The notes under the pieces: model-generated
The model's input: the letters and a program-made list of their open reading frames with translations, nothing else
The model's database searches: none
What the model was told of the DNA's origin: nothing
Made by a program: the position numbers and the translations under genes
Part shown: one piece after another, positions 42,918-51,514 of the stretch
Layout: every line of letters starts with the position of its first letter
Numbering within the stretch: the stretch's first letter is position 1
Assembly: GCF_007004135.1 (NCBI RefSeq)
Contig: NZ_VJMG01000069.1
Coordinates: forward strand, 23,360-87,359
Reading direction: 5' to 3'
DNA: 64,000 bases
Source of the DNA: Affinirhizobium straminoryzae
GTDB taxonomy: Bacteria > Pseudomonadota > Alphaproteobacteria > Rhizobiales > Rhizobiaceae

Positions 42918-43569
42918 AGATATCGAGCCGCCCCTCGGTAAGGATCATCCGGCGGGCATCGAGTTGGTCCATCAATGCCAGATCATGGGTGGCGATCACC
43001 ACGGCCGTCCCCAGCCGGTTGAGTTCCAGGAAAAGGTTCAGCAGCCGGCGCGCCATCGGCGGATCGACGTTGCCGGTCGGCTCGTCGGCCAGCAGAATCT
43101 CGGGCCTGTCCATCAGCGCGCGCGCAATCGCCACGCGCTGTTTTTCCCCGCCTGACAGAACCGGCGGCAGCACATTGATGCGCTCGCCGAGTCCGACCCA
43201 TTTCAGGAGTTCGATGACATCGTTGCGATAGCTCGCTTCCTCCTTGCCGCGCACCCTCAGAGGCAGAGCCACGTTCTCGTAGGTCGTCAGGTGATCGAGC
43301 AGGCGAAAATCCTGGAAAACGATACCGACGCGCCGGCGCAGCATCGGAAACTCCGCGCGCGGGATCTGGGACAGATCGCGATCGAACATGCGGATCAGGC
43401 CGCGCGTCGGCTGCAGTGAGAGAAACAGCAGGCGCAGCAGCGTGGTTTTGCCCGCACCGGACGGGCCGGTCAGAAATTGAAAGGAACGTCTCGGGATATC
43501 GAAGGTCAGATCCCGGAGGATTTCCGGGCCCATTCCGTACCGCAGACCGACATTTTCGAAATGGATCAA
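42910..43569 (-). CDS. ftsE: Cell division ATP-binding protein FtsE
   Basis: The 219-aa ABC ATPase has Walker A TGPSGAGKTTLLRLLF, the signature LSGGEKQRVAIARAL, Walker B EILLADEPTGN and the H-loop IATHDLALMD. It drives FtsX. The start MIHFENVGLRYGMGPEIL uses TTG at 43569; no better ATG occurs nearby. A CtrA-type TTAACCAT site lies 117 bp upstream. Confidence 0.96.
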   Translation of the reverse strand: MIHFENVGLRYGMGPEILRDLTFDIPRRSFQFLTGPSGAGKTTLLRLLFLSLQPTRGLIRMFDRDLSQIPRAEFPMLRRRVGIVFQDFRLLDHLTTYENVALPLRVRGKEEASYRNDVIELLKWVGLGERINVLPPVLSGGEKQRVAIARALMDRPEILLADEPTGNVDPPMARRLLNLFLELNRLGTAVVIATHDLALMDQLDARRMILTEGRLDIYE

Positions 43570-43685
43570 CGCGTCGTCCAGTCCATTGGGTATTGCGTGA
43601 GGGGGCCCTTGGTAAATGGCAAGGGTTTATGGATCCTGAATCTCTCCCGGAAAATTGGGCGTTTCCGGGGCGATTTTGCGAAGCA

Positions 43686-43693
43686 TTAACCAT
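43686..43693. promoter_or_regulatory. CtrA-type half-site TTAACCAT upstream of ftsE
   Basis: TTAACCAT is the half-site seen at many CtrA-controlled promoters in Rhizobiales. It lies in the 199-bp region between ftsE (minus) and the membrane protein gene (plus). A single short match is weak evidence alone, but both neighbours and the next match (upstream of cpdR) involve cell-cycle genes. Confidence 0.4.
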
Positions 43694-43768
43694 TCGAATT
43701 TACGACTGAGCGGGATTCGTTTCAATGCCTGACGTCCACGCGCATGTGGACGAGGCGGGGAGAGACCC

Positions 43769-44464
43769 ATGGCGACCTTCCGCTCGCACCGTCGCAACAC
43801 CGTCGCCTATGACATCCTGCCGCCGCAGAATGCCTCCGCCGCGTCCCGCCCGGCGCGTCCGCGACCCAGGGCGGATGTGGTGGATGCCGTCTTTGAAACG
43901 GTGCGCGAGCCGGCACCGCGTGCCGCCGGCGCCCGGCGGGTGCCACAGGCTGACAATGATACGGTCCGCCGCATCCTCCGGCGCTCCGGTCCGCTGATCG
44001 GCGAGCCGGCCTCGCGCCTTGCACGGCTGACGGAGCGGTTCGAGGCCATGTTGATGCAGCTCTCCGCGGATTTCTTTTCGGCGCTTGTTGCTTTCGTGTT
44101 CATTGTGGTCTTTGCGCTCTGCGGCGGCTTCTCGCTGATCTCGGGCGAGAAGGCCGACGCGCATGAAGGCGCAAACCTCGACATCACCCATGTGACGCTG
44201 ACGCCCGGCTTTTCCGCCGGTCAGCCGGTTCTGACGGTCAACGGTGTGGTGGAGAACCGCGCGAACAGGCCGCACGCGGTGTCGCCGATCCGCGTCGATC
44301 TGGTGGAGGGGGCTGCGGTCGTCTCGTCCACGGTCATCGCAGCGCCGGTCGCCGTCATGGATGGCGGTCATAGCCGCGGCTTCTCGCTGACCATGCCGCA
44401 CCCCGGTGGAAAAAACCTGCAACTGCGCCTTTCCTTCGACGGGCAGGGTGCCTCCCGCACCTGA
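43769..44464 (+). CDS. Single-pass membrane protein of unknown function, adjacent to ftsE
   Basis: The 231-aa protein has a disordered, Arg/Pro/Ala-rich cytoplasmic N-terminus (residues 1-100), one transmembrane helix (ALVAFVFIVVFALCGGFSLI) and a periplasmic beta-rich domain with THVTLTPGFSAGQPVLTVNG. This last part resembles the immunoglobulin-like/DUF3426-type domains of envelope proteins, tentatively. It starts divergently from ftsE and ends 42 bp before hpt. I do not recognise a named family. Confidence 0.7.
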   Translation: MATFRSHRRNTVAYDILPPQNASAASRPARPRPRADVVDAVFETVREPAPRAAGARRVPQADNDTVRRILRRSGPLIGEPASRLARLTERFEAMLMQLSADFFSALVAFVFIVVFALCGGFSLISGEKADAHEGANLDITHVTLTPGFSAGQPVLTVNGVVENRANRPHAVSPIRVDLVEGAAVVSSTVIAAPVAVMDGGHSRGFSLTMPHPGGKNLQLRLSFDGQGASRT

Positions 44465-44506
44465 AACGTGGTATCGGCGGGGTTTGACAAGTCCGGGAGA
44501 CGCCCC

Positions 44507-45061
44507 ATGCCCATCGTGCGCGGCAAAGTTATCGAGCCGCTTTACACCGCAGAGCAGATCGCTCACCGCAACCAGATTCTCGCCCGCGAGATCGCCGAAG
44601 GACCGACGAAGGACCTTCTCGTCATCGCGATCCTGAAGGGTTCCTTCATCTTTGCTGCCGATCTGCTGCGGGCTCTGCACGAGACCGGTCTTGCGCCGGA
44701 AGTGGAATTCATCACGCTTTCCAGCTACGGCACGGGCACGGTGTCTCAGGGCGTGCGGATCGTGAAGGATATCGATTCGGACGTGAAGGACCGTGACGTA
44801 CTCCTGATCGACGACATTCTGGAATCCGGCCGCACCCTGAAATTCGCCAAGGAACTGCTTTTCGAACGCGGCGCGCGCAACGTCACCGTTGCCGTTCTGC
44901 TCGACAAGCGGATGAAGCGCAAGGAGGCGCTGGAGGCCGAATATGTGGGCTTCGACTGCCCCGATCACTTCGTCGTCGGTTACGGAATGGACGTCGCCTA
45001 TGCCTTCCGCGAGCTGCCCTTCGTCGGGGTGGTTACCGGAGATGCACCGGCCGAAGGCTGA
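44507..45061 (+). CDS. hpt: Hypoxanthine phosphoribosyltransferase
   Basis: The 184-aa purine salvage enzyme has LVIAILKGSFIFAADLL, EFITLSSYGTGT and the PRPP-binding motif DVLLIDDILESGRTL. It makes IMP or GMP from hypoxanthine or guanine. ATG at 44507 has GGGAG upstream; a GTG-initiated longer form from 44468 is less likely. The gene follows the membrane protein gene after 42 bp. Confidence 0.95.
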   Translation: MPIVRGKVIEPLYTAEQIAHRNQILAREIAEGPTKDLLVIAILKGSFIFAADLLRALHETGLAPEVEFITLSSYGTGTVSQGVRIVKDIDSDVKDRDVLLIDDILESGRTLKFAKELLFERGARNVTVAVLLDKRMKRKEALEAEYVGFDCPDHFVVGYGMDVAYAFRELPFVGVVTGDAPAEG

Positions 45062-45084
45062 GGCAGAACGCCCGATACCGCGTG

Positions 45085-45092
45085 TTAACCAT
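45085..45092. promoter_or_regulatory. CtrA-type half-site TTAACCAT upstream of cpdR
   Basis: A second TTAACCAT lies 95 bp before the cpdR start. CpdR is part of the circuit that controls ClpXP proteolysis of CtrA, so CtrA control of cpdR would form feedback. The match is short and unproven. Confidence 0.4.
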
Positions 45093-45186
45093 TCGGTTTC
45101 AGGGCCTCTGGCCGTTTACTCCTCGCAAAGGAAATCCGGGTCATCTGGATCCCGATTTGATGCATGATGCACGGGAGAAATCTGCC

Positions 45187-45561
45187 ATGGCCAAGATCCT
45201 GATCACCGAAGACGAGGATTCGCTGCGTTCCTTCGTGGCACGCGCCCTGCGCCTGGATGGCCATGAGACGCATGAGGCGGCTGATGGCGCGGAAGGCCTC
45301 CAGCGCCTGGAGGAATGCAGCTATGACCTGCTTCTGTCGGATATCCGCATGCCGGTCATGGACGGCATCGAACTGGCGCATCGGGCTGCGGCGCAGTATC
45401 CGGCGCTGAAGATTTTGCTGATGACGGGCTATGCCGAGCAGCGCGAGCGCGCCGACGACCTGATGGCCAAGGTGGTCGATGTCGTCGACAAGCCGTTTGC
45501 CCTGCCGGATATCCGCCGCGCCGTGGCGCAGGCGCTGGCCGTCGCCCCCAAGGCCGCCTGA
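45187..45561 (+). CDS. cpdR: CpdR-type single-domain response regulator
   Basis: This 124-aa protein is a lone receiver domain: acidic pocket TEDED, phosphorylation site Asp52 in LLSDIRMPVMDG, Thr/Lys switch residues in LMTGYAEQ and DKPFAL. Sequence and size match CpdR, which when unphosphorylated sends ClpXP to the pole and promotes CtrA degradation. The start MAKILITEDEDS at 45187 fits; upstream extension is not homologous. The region upstream carries a CtrA-type motif. Other small CheY-like proteins are possible but less likely. Confidence 0.88.
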   Translation: MAKILITEDEDSLRSFVARALRLDGHETHEAADGAEGLQRLEECSYDLLLSDIRMPVMDGIELAHRAAAQYPALKILLMTGYAEQRERADDLMAKVVDVVDKPFALPDIRRAVAQALAVAPKAA

Positions 45562-45580
45562 CAGGCCGCGACACCTGCGC

Positions 45581-45598
45581 GGCCCCGCTCCCGGGGCC
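45581..45598 (+). terminator. GC-rich hairpin after cpdR
   Basis: GGCCCCG-CTCC-CGGGGCC is a perfect 7-bp stem 20 bp after the cpdR stop, without a T-run. It may terminate cpdR transcripts weakly. Confidence 0.35.
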
Positions 45599-45703
45599 GG
45601 CATGACCATCGAAGAGTGAGCCGGCGTCGCCTCCGGCCGATCGTCCGGGATCCGCACATGCCGTTTGCAGCGCCCGCCTCCGGATGACGGCGCATAGGGG
45701 ACG

Positions 45704-48352
45704 TCAGCGAATGTCCAGTAGCCGTTCGAGATAGCGCCGTTCTTCCTCGCCCGACATCATGTTGCCGAGCCGCTCGCGGATCGCGTCGAGAATTTCGCGG
45801 GCGCGCTGCACGTCGATTTCGTCCGGCACCTTGACCTGATCGCCGAATTCCGGCCCGGCAGTGGCGCGCGGGCGTCCCAGCGGGTCGCGGCCGTTCTGGC
45901 CGCCCTGCGAGGCCTGGCCTTCGCCCGGCCCCTGTCCCTGCTGGCCACGGCCCTGCTGCATGGCCTGCATCATCTGCTGCATCATGCTCTGTGCGCCCTG
46001 GCGAAGCGCATTCAGCGCATTGCCCTGACCTTCGACGGCCTGATCACCACGACCCTTGCCGAGGGCTTCGCCGGCATTGCCCATTTCCCGCTGCGCCTCG
46101 CCGAAGCCGTCGCCCGGCTGCATGCCGAGATCCCTCAGGCCCTGCTGCAGCTCCTGCAGCTTCTTGCCGAGCCCTTCCTGCTGGGCGCGCAGGTTCTTCA
46201 GTGCCTCGCGCAGCTGCTCCGCTGTCATCTGGTCGAGCGGCTGCTGGCCCTGCTGTTGGCCTGGCTGCTGCTGGCCTTGCGGGTTCTGGCCCTGCTCGTA
46301 AGGCTGCTGGTCCGGATCGCCGCGCTGCATGCGGTCGCGCAGGGCCTGATCCATCTGGAACGTCTGGTCCATCAGGCGCTGCTGCTCCTGCATGATCTCG
46401 CCGAGCTTGTCGATCTGCTGGCGCATGCGGCTCGTCTGCTGCTGCTGGCCCTGCTGGGGGCGCTGCGGGCGACCCGCCTGCAGGTTGTTCATCATGCGCT
46501 GCAGTTCGGAGAGCATCTGCTGGGCCGCATCGCGATTGCCGGAACGGGCGAGATTCTCGATCTGGTCCATCATGTTCTGCAGGTCGCGCTGGCGGATGAC
46601 GTTCTGCGCCTGCATGTTCTGCTCAGACTGCGGCATGTTCTGCATGCGCTGGGCGAGTTCCGACATGAAATTCTGCATCGCCTCGCGCAGTTCCTTCATC
46701 AGGCGGGCGATCTCTTCCTGCGAGGCATTGTTCTGGAGCGCGTCGGAAAGGGCCTGCTGGGCATCGCGCAGCCGCCGTTCCGCCTGCGAAAGATTGCCGT
46801 CCTCGATCCCGAGCGCGATTTCCCAGAGATAATCGGCGGTGTCCTTCAGCTGCTGATCGCTGCGGGCAAGCTTCATGCGCTCCAGTGCCGAGCGGATCAG
46901 CAGGAAGTGCGAGAGGTTGGGAATGGTTTCGTCGGCGCGCAGCGCCAGCGCCTCGTTGAGCGCGATGGCGCGCGGCATCTTGCGGGTATCGAGCGCGAAG
47001 ACCTGTCTCTGCTCGGCCACTGCCGCCGCCAGCGGTTCGTTGAAGCGGCGGGCGGGCAGCACCATTTCGACGGACGGGCTGCGACCTTCCTGACCGGCGC
47101 CGTCCACGGCCACCAGCGTGATGCGCACCCGTTTGCCGGCGAGCGGATGTTCGGTGAGGTTGCGGCTGGTCAGGCCCTTGATGTCACGCGAATTCTGCCG
47201 CGGCAGATCCAGCTTGAACTCCGGCAGCGGGTAGAGCGGCTTGGCCCCGTCATCCTGCGGCTCGACCGGTTCGATCAAGGCGAAGGCCTTCTGGATGCCG
47301 TAATCGTCCTTGCCCGTGAAGCCGATTTCCAGCGCGCCGTTGACGGCGCGGCGCGGCTGCCGGTCGAAGGCGATTTCCGGCGCACGGTCGGCAATCACGT
47401 CGAACAGCCATTGCTGGCCGTTGACGGTCAGGTCGCCGCTTTCCGCGACCTTCATCTTGTAGGTACGCGGGCCGAGCGGCTGTCCGGTGGCGCCGGCAGG
47501 TTGCTGAGCGGCAGAGGCCGGGGCGGTTGCGGCGTCACCTTCTGGTGCCAGCCGCTTGCCCGAAGCACCTTCCAGCGGCGAAAACTGCACCCGTTCGTCA
47601 CCTTCGCCGCCGGTGACGCGCACCGTCAGCTCGGAATATTGGGGCAGGCGGACGCTGCCGGTCACCGGCGCCTCGCGCCCGGTCAGGAAAATCGGCGCGC
47701 GACCGGTATAGGCGGGCGGTGTCAGCCAGGCATCGACGCGCAGGTCCGGATTGACCTTTGCGGCCGGCAGCGACGGTGCAAACACATCCATCGGGCTGCC
47801 GCCGCCATTGGAAAAGGAATAGGCAAAGGCCGCAACAAGCAACAGGGCAGGCAGGGCACGCAGGCCGTGGCGGTCGTGGCGGGCGATATCGGGTTGCGGC
47901 AAACCGGCATCAAGCGCTGCGATGCGCCGCGCCATTCGAAGCTGGTGTTCTTTCCACAGCGCCCGGGCAAAGGGCGTCTCGAAGGCGGGTTCGTCCTCTT
48001 GCACGGCCACCGGCTGGTGCGGCAGGTGGTTGCGCGCCTCCAGCAACCGATCGGCGTCGCTGGCGGCCGGCCAGCGCAGGCGCCCGAACGGCAGAAGCGC
48101 GCTCAGGAAGGCAAAGATGAACAGGCCGAAGACGACCCAGCGCAGGATTTCCGGCATGTGCCGGAACAGCCCGAACCAGCCGGTGGCGAGAAACAGGGCA
48201 ACCACACTGAGCGGAGCCAGAAGGAGCGGGGCCAGCCGTTCGCAGAACAGAACGAAACGTGCCACCGCGCGCTTGGCAGCAACGCGGCGCGCGAGATCCG
48301 GGTGCGCTTCGAAGGCGCCTTTCCGGGTGAAGCTCATCCTGTTGCGGCTCAT
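45704..48352 (-). CDS. TIGR02302-family (DUF4175) large membrane protein
   Basis: The 882-aa protein is the rhizobial TIGR02302 family. Two or three N-terminal membrane helices (for example LAPLLLAPLSVVALFLATGWF) are followed by a periplasmic beta domain (residues about 200-440). A long helical region follows with a low-complexity Gln/Met/Gly-rich stretch (residues about 630-850) such as MQQMMQAMQQGRGQQGQG. The C-terminal part ends in RYLERLLDIR. The function is unknown. It is downstream of lysA on the same strand with a 163-bp gap, as in other Rhizobiaceae. Confidence 0.9.
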   Translation of the reverse strand: MSRNRMSFTRKGAFEAHPDLARRVAAKRAVARFVLFCERLAPLLLAPLSVVALFLATGWFGLFRHMPEILRWVVFGLFIFAFLSALLPFGRLRWPAASDADRLLEARNHLPHQPVAVQEDEPAFETPFARALWKEHQLRMARRIAALDAGLPQPDIARHDRHGLRALPALLLVAAFAYSFSNGGGSPMDVFAPSLPAAKVNPDLRVDAWLTPPAYTGRAPIFLTGREAPVTGSVRLPQYSELTVRVTGGEGDERVQFSPLEGASGKRLAPEGDAATAPASAAQQPAGATGQPLGPRTYKMKVAESGDLTVNGQQWLFDVIADRAPEIAFDRQPRRAVNGALEIGFTGKDDYGIQKAFALIEPVEPQDDGAKPLYPLPEFKLDLPRQNSRDIKGLTSRNLTEHPLAGKRVRITLVAVDGAGQEGRSPSVEMVLPARRFNEPLAAAVAEQRQVFALDTRKMPRAIALNEALALRADETIPNLSHFLLIRSALERMKLARSDQQLKDTADYLWEIALGIEDGNLSQAERRLRDAQQALSDALQNNASQEEIARLMKELREAMQNFMSELAQRMQNMPQSEQNMQAQNVIRQRDLQNMMDQIENLARSGNRDAAQQMLSELQRMMNNLQAGRPQRPQQGQQQQTSRMRQQIDKLGEIMQEQQRLMDQTFQMDQALRDRMQRGDPDQQPYEQGQNPQGQQQPGQQQGQQPLDQMTAEQLREALKNLRAQQEGLGKKLQELQQGLRDLGMQPGDGFGEAQREMGNAGEALGKGRGDQAVEGQGNALNALRQGAQSMMQQMMQAMQQGRGQQGQGPGEGQASQGGQNGRDPLGRPRATAGPEFGDQVKVPDEIDVQRAREILDAIRERLGNMMSGEEERRYLERLLDIR

Positions 48353-48515
48353 GCGGTCCGTCTCCTGTGCGTGGCGGCGTCAACCGACGTCGGGCACCGC
48401 AAAGCGCGAACCCGCTGGTGAGAGGATACCAGCGTTTGTGGCGAAGACGAGGGTGCTGCGGAGAAATGCCCCCGCTTTCTTGCCGTTTCGCTGAAATGTG
48501 AACGCGATGCGCGTT

Positions 48516-49784
48516 CTAGCCGAGCCATGCCGGCACGGAATCGAGGCCGATCAGGTCCTCGTAGCTGCCGCGCGGACGCACCACGTGGAACTCGCTGCCG
48601 CGCACCAGCACTTCCGGCACCAGCAGGCGCGAATTGTAGGTGCCGGCCTGCACCGCGCCATAGGCACCGGCCGAGCCGACGGCGAAGAGATCGCCGGCCT
48701 TCGGGCGCGCCAGGTCACGGTCAAGCGCCAGGTAATCGCCGGTTTCACAGACGGGACCCACCACATCGGCCTTGATGCGGGGCGTTTCGTCGGACGGCAT
48801 GATGACCGGGCGGATGCCGTGATAGGCTTCGTAAAGCGTCGGGCGGATGAGATCGTTCATCGCGCCGTCGACGATCACGAAGGTCTTGTCGCCGGCATCT
48901 TTCACGTAGAGCACTTCGGTCACCAGAATGCCCGCATTGCCGACGATCAGGCGGCCGGGTTCGGTGACGATCCTGCAGTTCAGACTCTTCAATTGCGCCT
49001 TGACGATGCCGGCATAGGCATCCGGCAGCGGCGGCGGATTGTTGTCGTCCTTGTAGGGAATGCCAAGGCCGCCGCCGATATCGACGTGATCGATGCGGTG
49101 GCCATCGCCGCGCAGCGTTTCCACCAGTTCGCGCAGCAGCCGGAAGGCATCCTCGAAGGGCTGCAGCTCGGTGATCTGGCTGCCGATATGCATGTCGATG
49201 CCGCTGACCGTGATGCCGTCAAGCGTCGCGGCATGGGCATAGACGGCGCGGGCGCGCTCGTAGGAAATGCCGAACTTGTTTTCCTTCTTGCCGGTCGAGA
49301 TCTTGGCATGCGTGCGCGCGTCCACGTCCGGATTGATGCGGAAGGAGACATGCGCCTTGCGGCCGAGCTTGAGGGCGCGCAGGTTCAGGATTTCCAGCTC
49401 CGGTTCGGACTCGACGTTGAAGCAGTAGATGCCCGCTTCCAGCGCCAGATCCATTTCGGCCGGTGTCTTGCCGACGCCGGAGAACATGATGCGGTTGGCG
49501 GGAATGCCGGCGGCCAGCGCCCGCCGCAGTTCGCCGCCGGAGACCACATCCACGCCGGCTCCCAGCCGGCCGAGCGTCTTCAGCACCGCCTGGTTGGAAT
49601 TCGCCTTCATCGCGTAGCAGACCATGGCGTCCACATCCCCGAAGGCCTCGGAGAAGACGCGGTAATGCCGCTCCAGTGTTGCGGTGGAATAGCAGTAGAA
49701 GGGCGTTCCGACCGCCTTTGCAATCTCAGGAATGGCAACGTTTTCGGCGTGCAGCACGCCGTCGATATAATGGAAATGGTTCAC
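48516..49784 (-). CDS. lysA: Diaminopimelate decarboxylase
   Basis: The 422-aa PLP enzyme makes L-lysine from meso-DAP. The PLP-binding lysine lies in VCYAMKANSN, with HIGSQITELQPF and GGGLGIPY in the barrel. The C-terminal active-site block has VGPVCETGDYLALDR with the partner-subunit cysteine. Translation starts at GTG (49784), 16 bp after the lptM stop. Together with argH and lptM it forms the conserved argH-lptM-lysA operon. Confidence 0.96.
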   Translation of the reverse strand: MNHFHYIDGVLHAENVAIPEIAKAVGTPFYCYSTATLERHYRVFSEAFGDVDAMVCYAMKANSNQAVLKTLGRLGAGVDVVSGGELRRALAAGIPANRIMFSGVGKTPAEMDLALEAGIYCFNVESEPELEILNLRALKLGRKAHVSFRINPDVDARTHAKISTGKKENKFGISYERARAVYAHAATLDGITVSGIDMHIGSQITELQPFEDAFRLLRELVETLRGDGHRIDHVDIGGGLGIPYKDDNNPPPLPDAYAGIVKAQLKSLNCRIVTEPGRLIVGNAGILVTEVLYVKDAGDKTFVIVDGAMNDLIRPTLYEAYHGIRPVIMPSDETPRIKADVVGPVCETGDYLALDRDLARPKAGDLFAVGSAGAYGAVQAGTYNSRLLVPEVLVRGSEFHVVRPRGSYEDLIGLDSVPAWLG

Positions 49785-49799
49785 GGCGAAGGCTCGCGA

Positions 49800-49994
49800 T
49801 CAGAGAAGCGGGTCGAGAAGGAAAGGCTTTTCCGCAACCGGCTGCTTTTTCTGCTCGCCGCTCTTGCGGATGTTCTGCTGCTCGACGGGCGTGCTCGGCT
49901 TGTCCAGATTCCCCTTGCGGCCGCAGCCGGTGACGGCGACGCCTGCCATGCAGAGCACGATCGCGATACGGGCGAGATGGCGCTGGTTCGACAT
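49800..49994 (-). CDS. lptM: LptM-like small lipoprotein
   Basis: The 64-aa lipoprotein has a basic N-terminus, a hydrophobic stretch (RIAIVLCMAGVAVTGC) with lipobox VTGC, and the conserved C-G-R-K-G-N-L start of mature LptM/YifL proteins. E. coli LptM helps LptD oxidative maturation at the LPS export site. The start at 49994 (MSNQRHLARIA) keeps the signal peptide short; the frame extends 17 codons upstream. It sits between argH and lysA on the same strand. Confidence 0.9.
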   Translation of the reverse strand: MSNQRHLARIAIVLCMAGVAVTGCGRKGNLDKPSTPVEQQNIRKSGEQKKQPVAEKPFLLDPLL

Positions 49995-50087
49995 TCCTGT
50001 TCCTTTGTCAACGGCCTGTGGCGCAGGCGGGCGGAGCCCGTTCATAGCGAAGTTCCGCCCGCTTGTGCAGTCAATTCTCGTGATGGA

Positions 50088-51491
50088 TCAGTTGCGGCCG
50101 CGCCACCATGCGATCTGTTTGCGCACTTCCGAGGGAGCGGTGCCGCCGAAGCTCACGCGGCTGGCAACCGAGGCATCGACGGACAGCACGTCGAACACCT
50201 TGTCGGTGATCGCGGCATGGATCGATTGCAGGTCGGCGAGCGAGAGATCGGCAAGCTCGCAGCCCTTGCCTTCCGCCATCGCCACGGCGCGGCCGGTGAC
50301 GTGATGGGCATCGCGGAAGGGAAGCCCCGCCTCGCGCACCAGCCAGTCGGCAAGGTCGGTGGCCGTGGAATAGCCGGAACCGGCGGCAGCCCGCATGCGG
50401 TCGGTGCGCACCGTCATGTCGCGCACCATGCCGGCCATGGCGGCAAGCGCCAGTTCAAGGTTCTCCGCTGCATCGAAGACCTGCTCCTTGTCTTCCTGCA
50501 TGTCCTTGGAATAGGCGAGCGGCAGGCCCTTCATGACCGTCAGCAGCGCCACCAGCGAACCGTTGATGCGGCCGGTCTTGGCGCGCACCAGTTCGGCGGC
50601 ATCCGGGTTCTTCTTCTGTGGCATGATCGAGGAGCCGGTTGAAAACGCATCCGACAGGCGGATGAAACCGAACTGCGGCGTCGACCAGATGACGATCTCT
50701 TCGGCAAAGCGCGACAGGTGCACGGCGCAGATCGCGGCAACCGAGAGGAATTCCAGCGCGAAATCGCGGTCGGAGACGGTGTCGATCGAGTTGCGGGTCG
50801 GTTCGCGGAAGCCGAGCGCGGTCGCCGTCATGTGGCGGTCGATGCCAAAGCCGGTGCCGGCAAGTGCCGCTGCGCCGATCGGGCTTTCGTCCAGATGGTC
50901 GATGGCGTGGCGCACGCGCGCCCGGTCGCGGCCGAACATCTCGACATAGGCCATGCAATGATGGCCGAAAGTGACCGGCTGGGCGGTCTGCAGGTGAGTG
51001 AAGCCCGGCATCACGCTGTCCGCATGCTGTTCGGCCTTGTCCAGCAAGGCGGCGATCAGGTCTGTCAGCATGGCTTCGGTCTTGGCCAGCTCTTCCTTTA
51101 CCCAGAGGCGGAAGTCGAGCGCGACCTGGTCGTTGCGCGAGCGGGCGGTGTGCAGGCGGCCGGCAGCGGGGCCGATCAGCGCTGCGAGCCTCGCCTCGAT
51201 GTTCATGTGGATGTCTTCGAGCTTGCGGGAGAACTCGAATCTGCCGTCGCGGATCTCTGACAGGATTGTGTTCAGCCCTTCGACGATCTTGTCTTTATCT
51301 TCGACCGAAATGATGCCTTGCTTGGCGAGCATTGTGGCATGCGCGATCGAGCCGCGGATATCCTGGGCATAGAGCTTCTTGTCGAAACCGATGGAGGCAT
51401 TTATCTCCTCCATGATGGCGTCCGGTCCCGAGGCAAAGCGCCCGCCCCACATCTGGTTGGAGGAAGCCTGATCCTTCGTGCCGTCTGCCAT
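50088..51491 (-). CDS. argH: Argininosuccinate lyase
   Basis: The 467-aa enzyme splits argininosuccinate to arginine and fumarate. Family blocks are MWGGRFASGPDAIMEEINASI, the THLQTAQPVTFGH region and the signature GSSIMPQKKNPD with the catalytic serine loop. The start MADGTKDQASS at 51491 is 23 bp from the divergent tlpA start. Upstream extension (to 51680) is spurious. First gene of the argH-lptM-lysA operon. Confidence 0.97.
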   Translation of the reverse strand: MADGTKDQASSNQMWGGRFASGPDAIMEEINASIGFDKKLYAQDIRGSIAHATMLAKQGIISVEDKDKIVEGLNTILSEIRDGRFEFSRKLEDIHMNIEARLAALIGPAAGRLHTARSRNDQVALDFRLWVKEELAKTEAMLTDLIAALLDKAEQHADSVMPGFTHLQTAQPVTFGHHCMAYVEMFGRDRARVRHAIDHLDESPIGAAALAGTGFGIDRHMTATALGFREPTRNSIDTVSDRDFALEFLSVAAICAVHLSRFAEEIVIWSTPQFGFIRLSDAFSTGSSIMPQKKNPDAAELVRAKTGRINGSLVALLTVMKGLPLAYSKDMQEDKEQVFDAAENLELALAAMAGMVRDMTVRTDRMRAAAGSGYSTATDLADWLVREAGLPFRDAHHVTGRAVAMAEGKGCELADLSLADLQSIHAAITDKVFDVLSVDASVASRVSFGGTAPSEVRKQIAWWRGRN

Positions 51492-51514
51492 GAGTGCCCG
51501 TCCTGGAGTTTGAT

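Noticed and set aside
45900..46480. Repetitive CTGCTG-type DNA, possible repeat array
   Set aside because: It encodes the Gln/Met-rich tract of the TIGR02302 protein in frame.
46256..48421. 721-codon frame on the plus strand opposite the TIGR02302 gene
   Set aside because: Antisense shadow of the Gln/Leu-coding strand; no homology and no ribosome-binding site.
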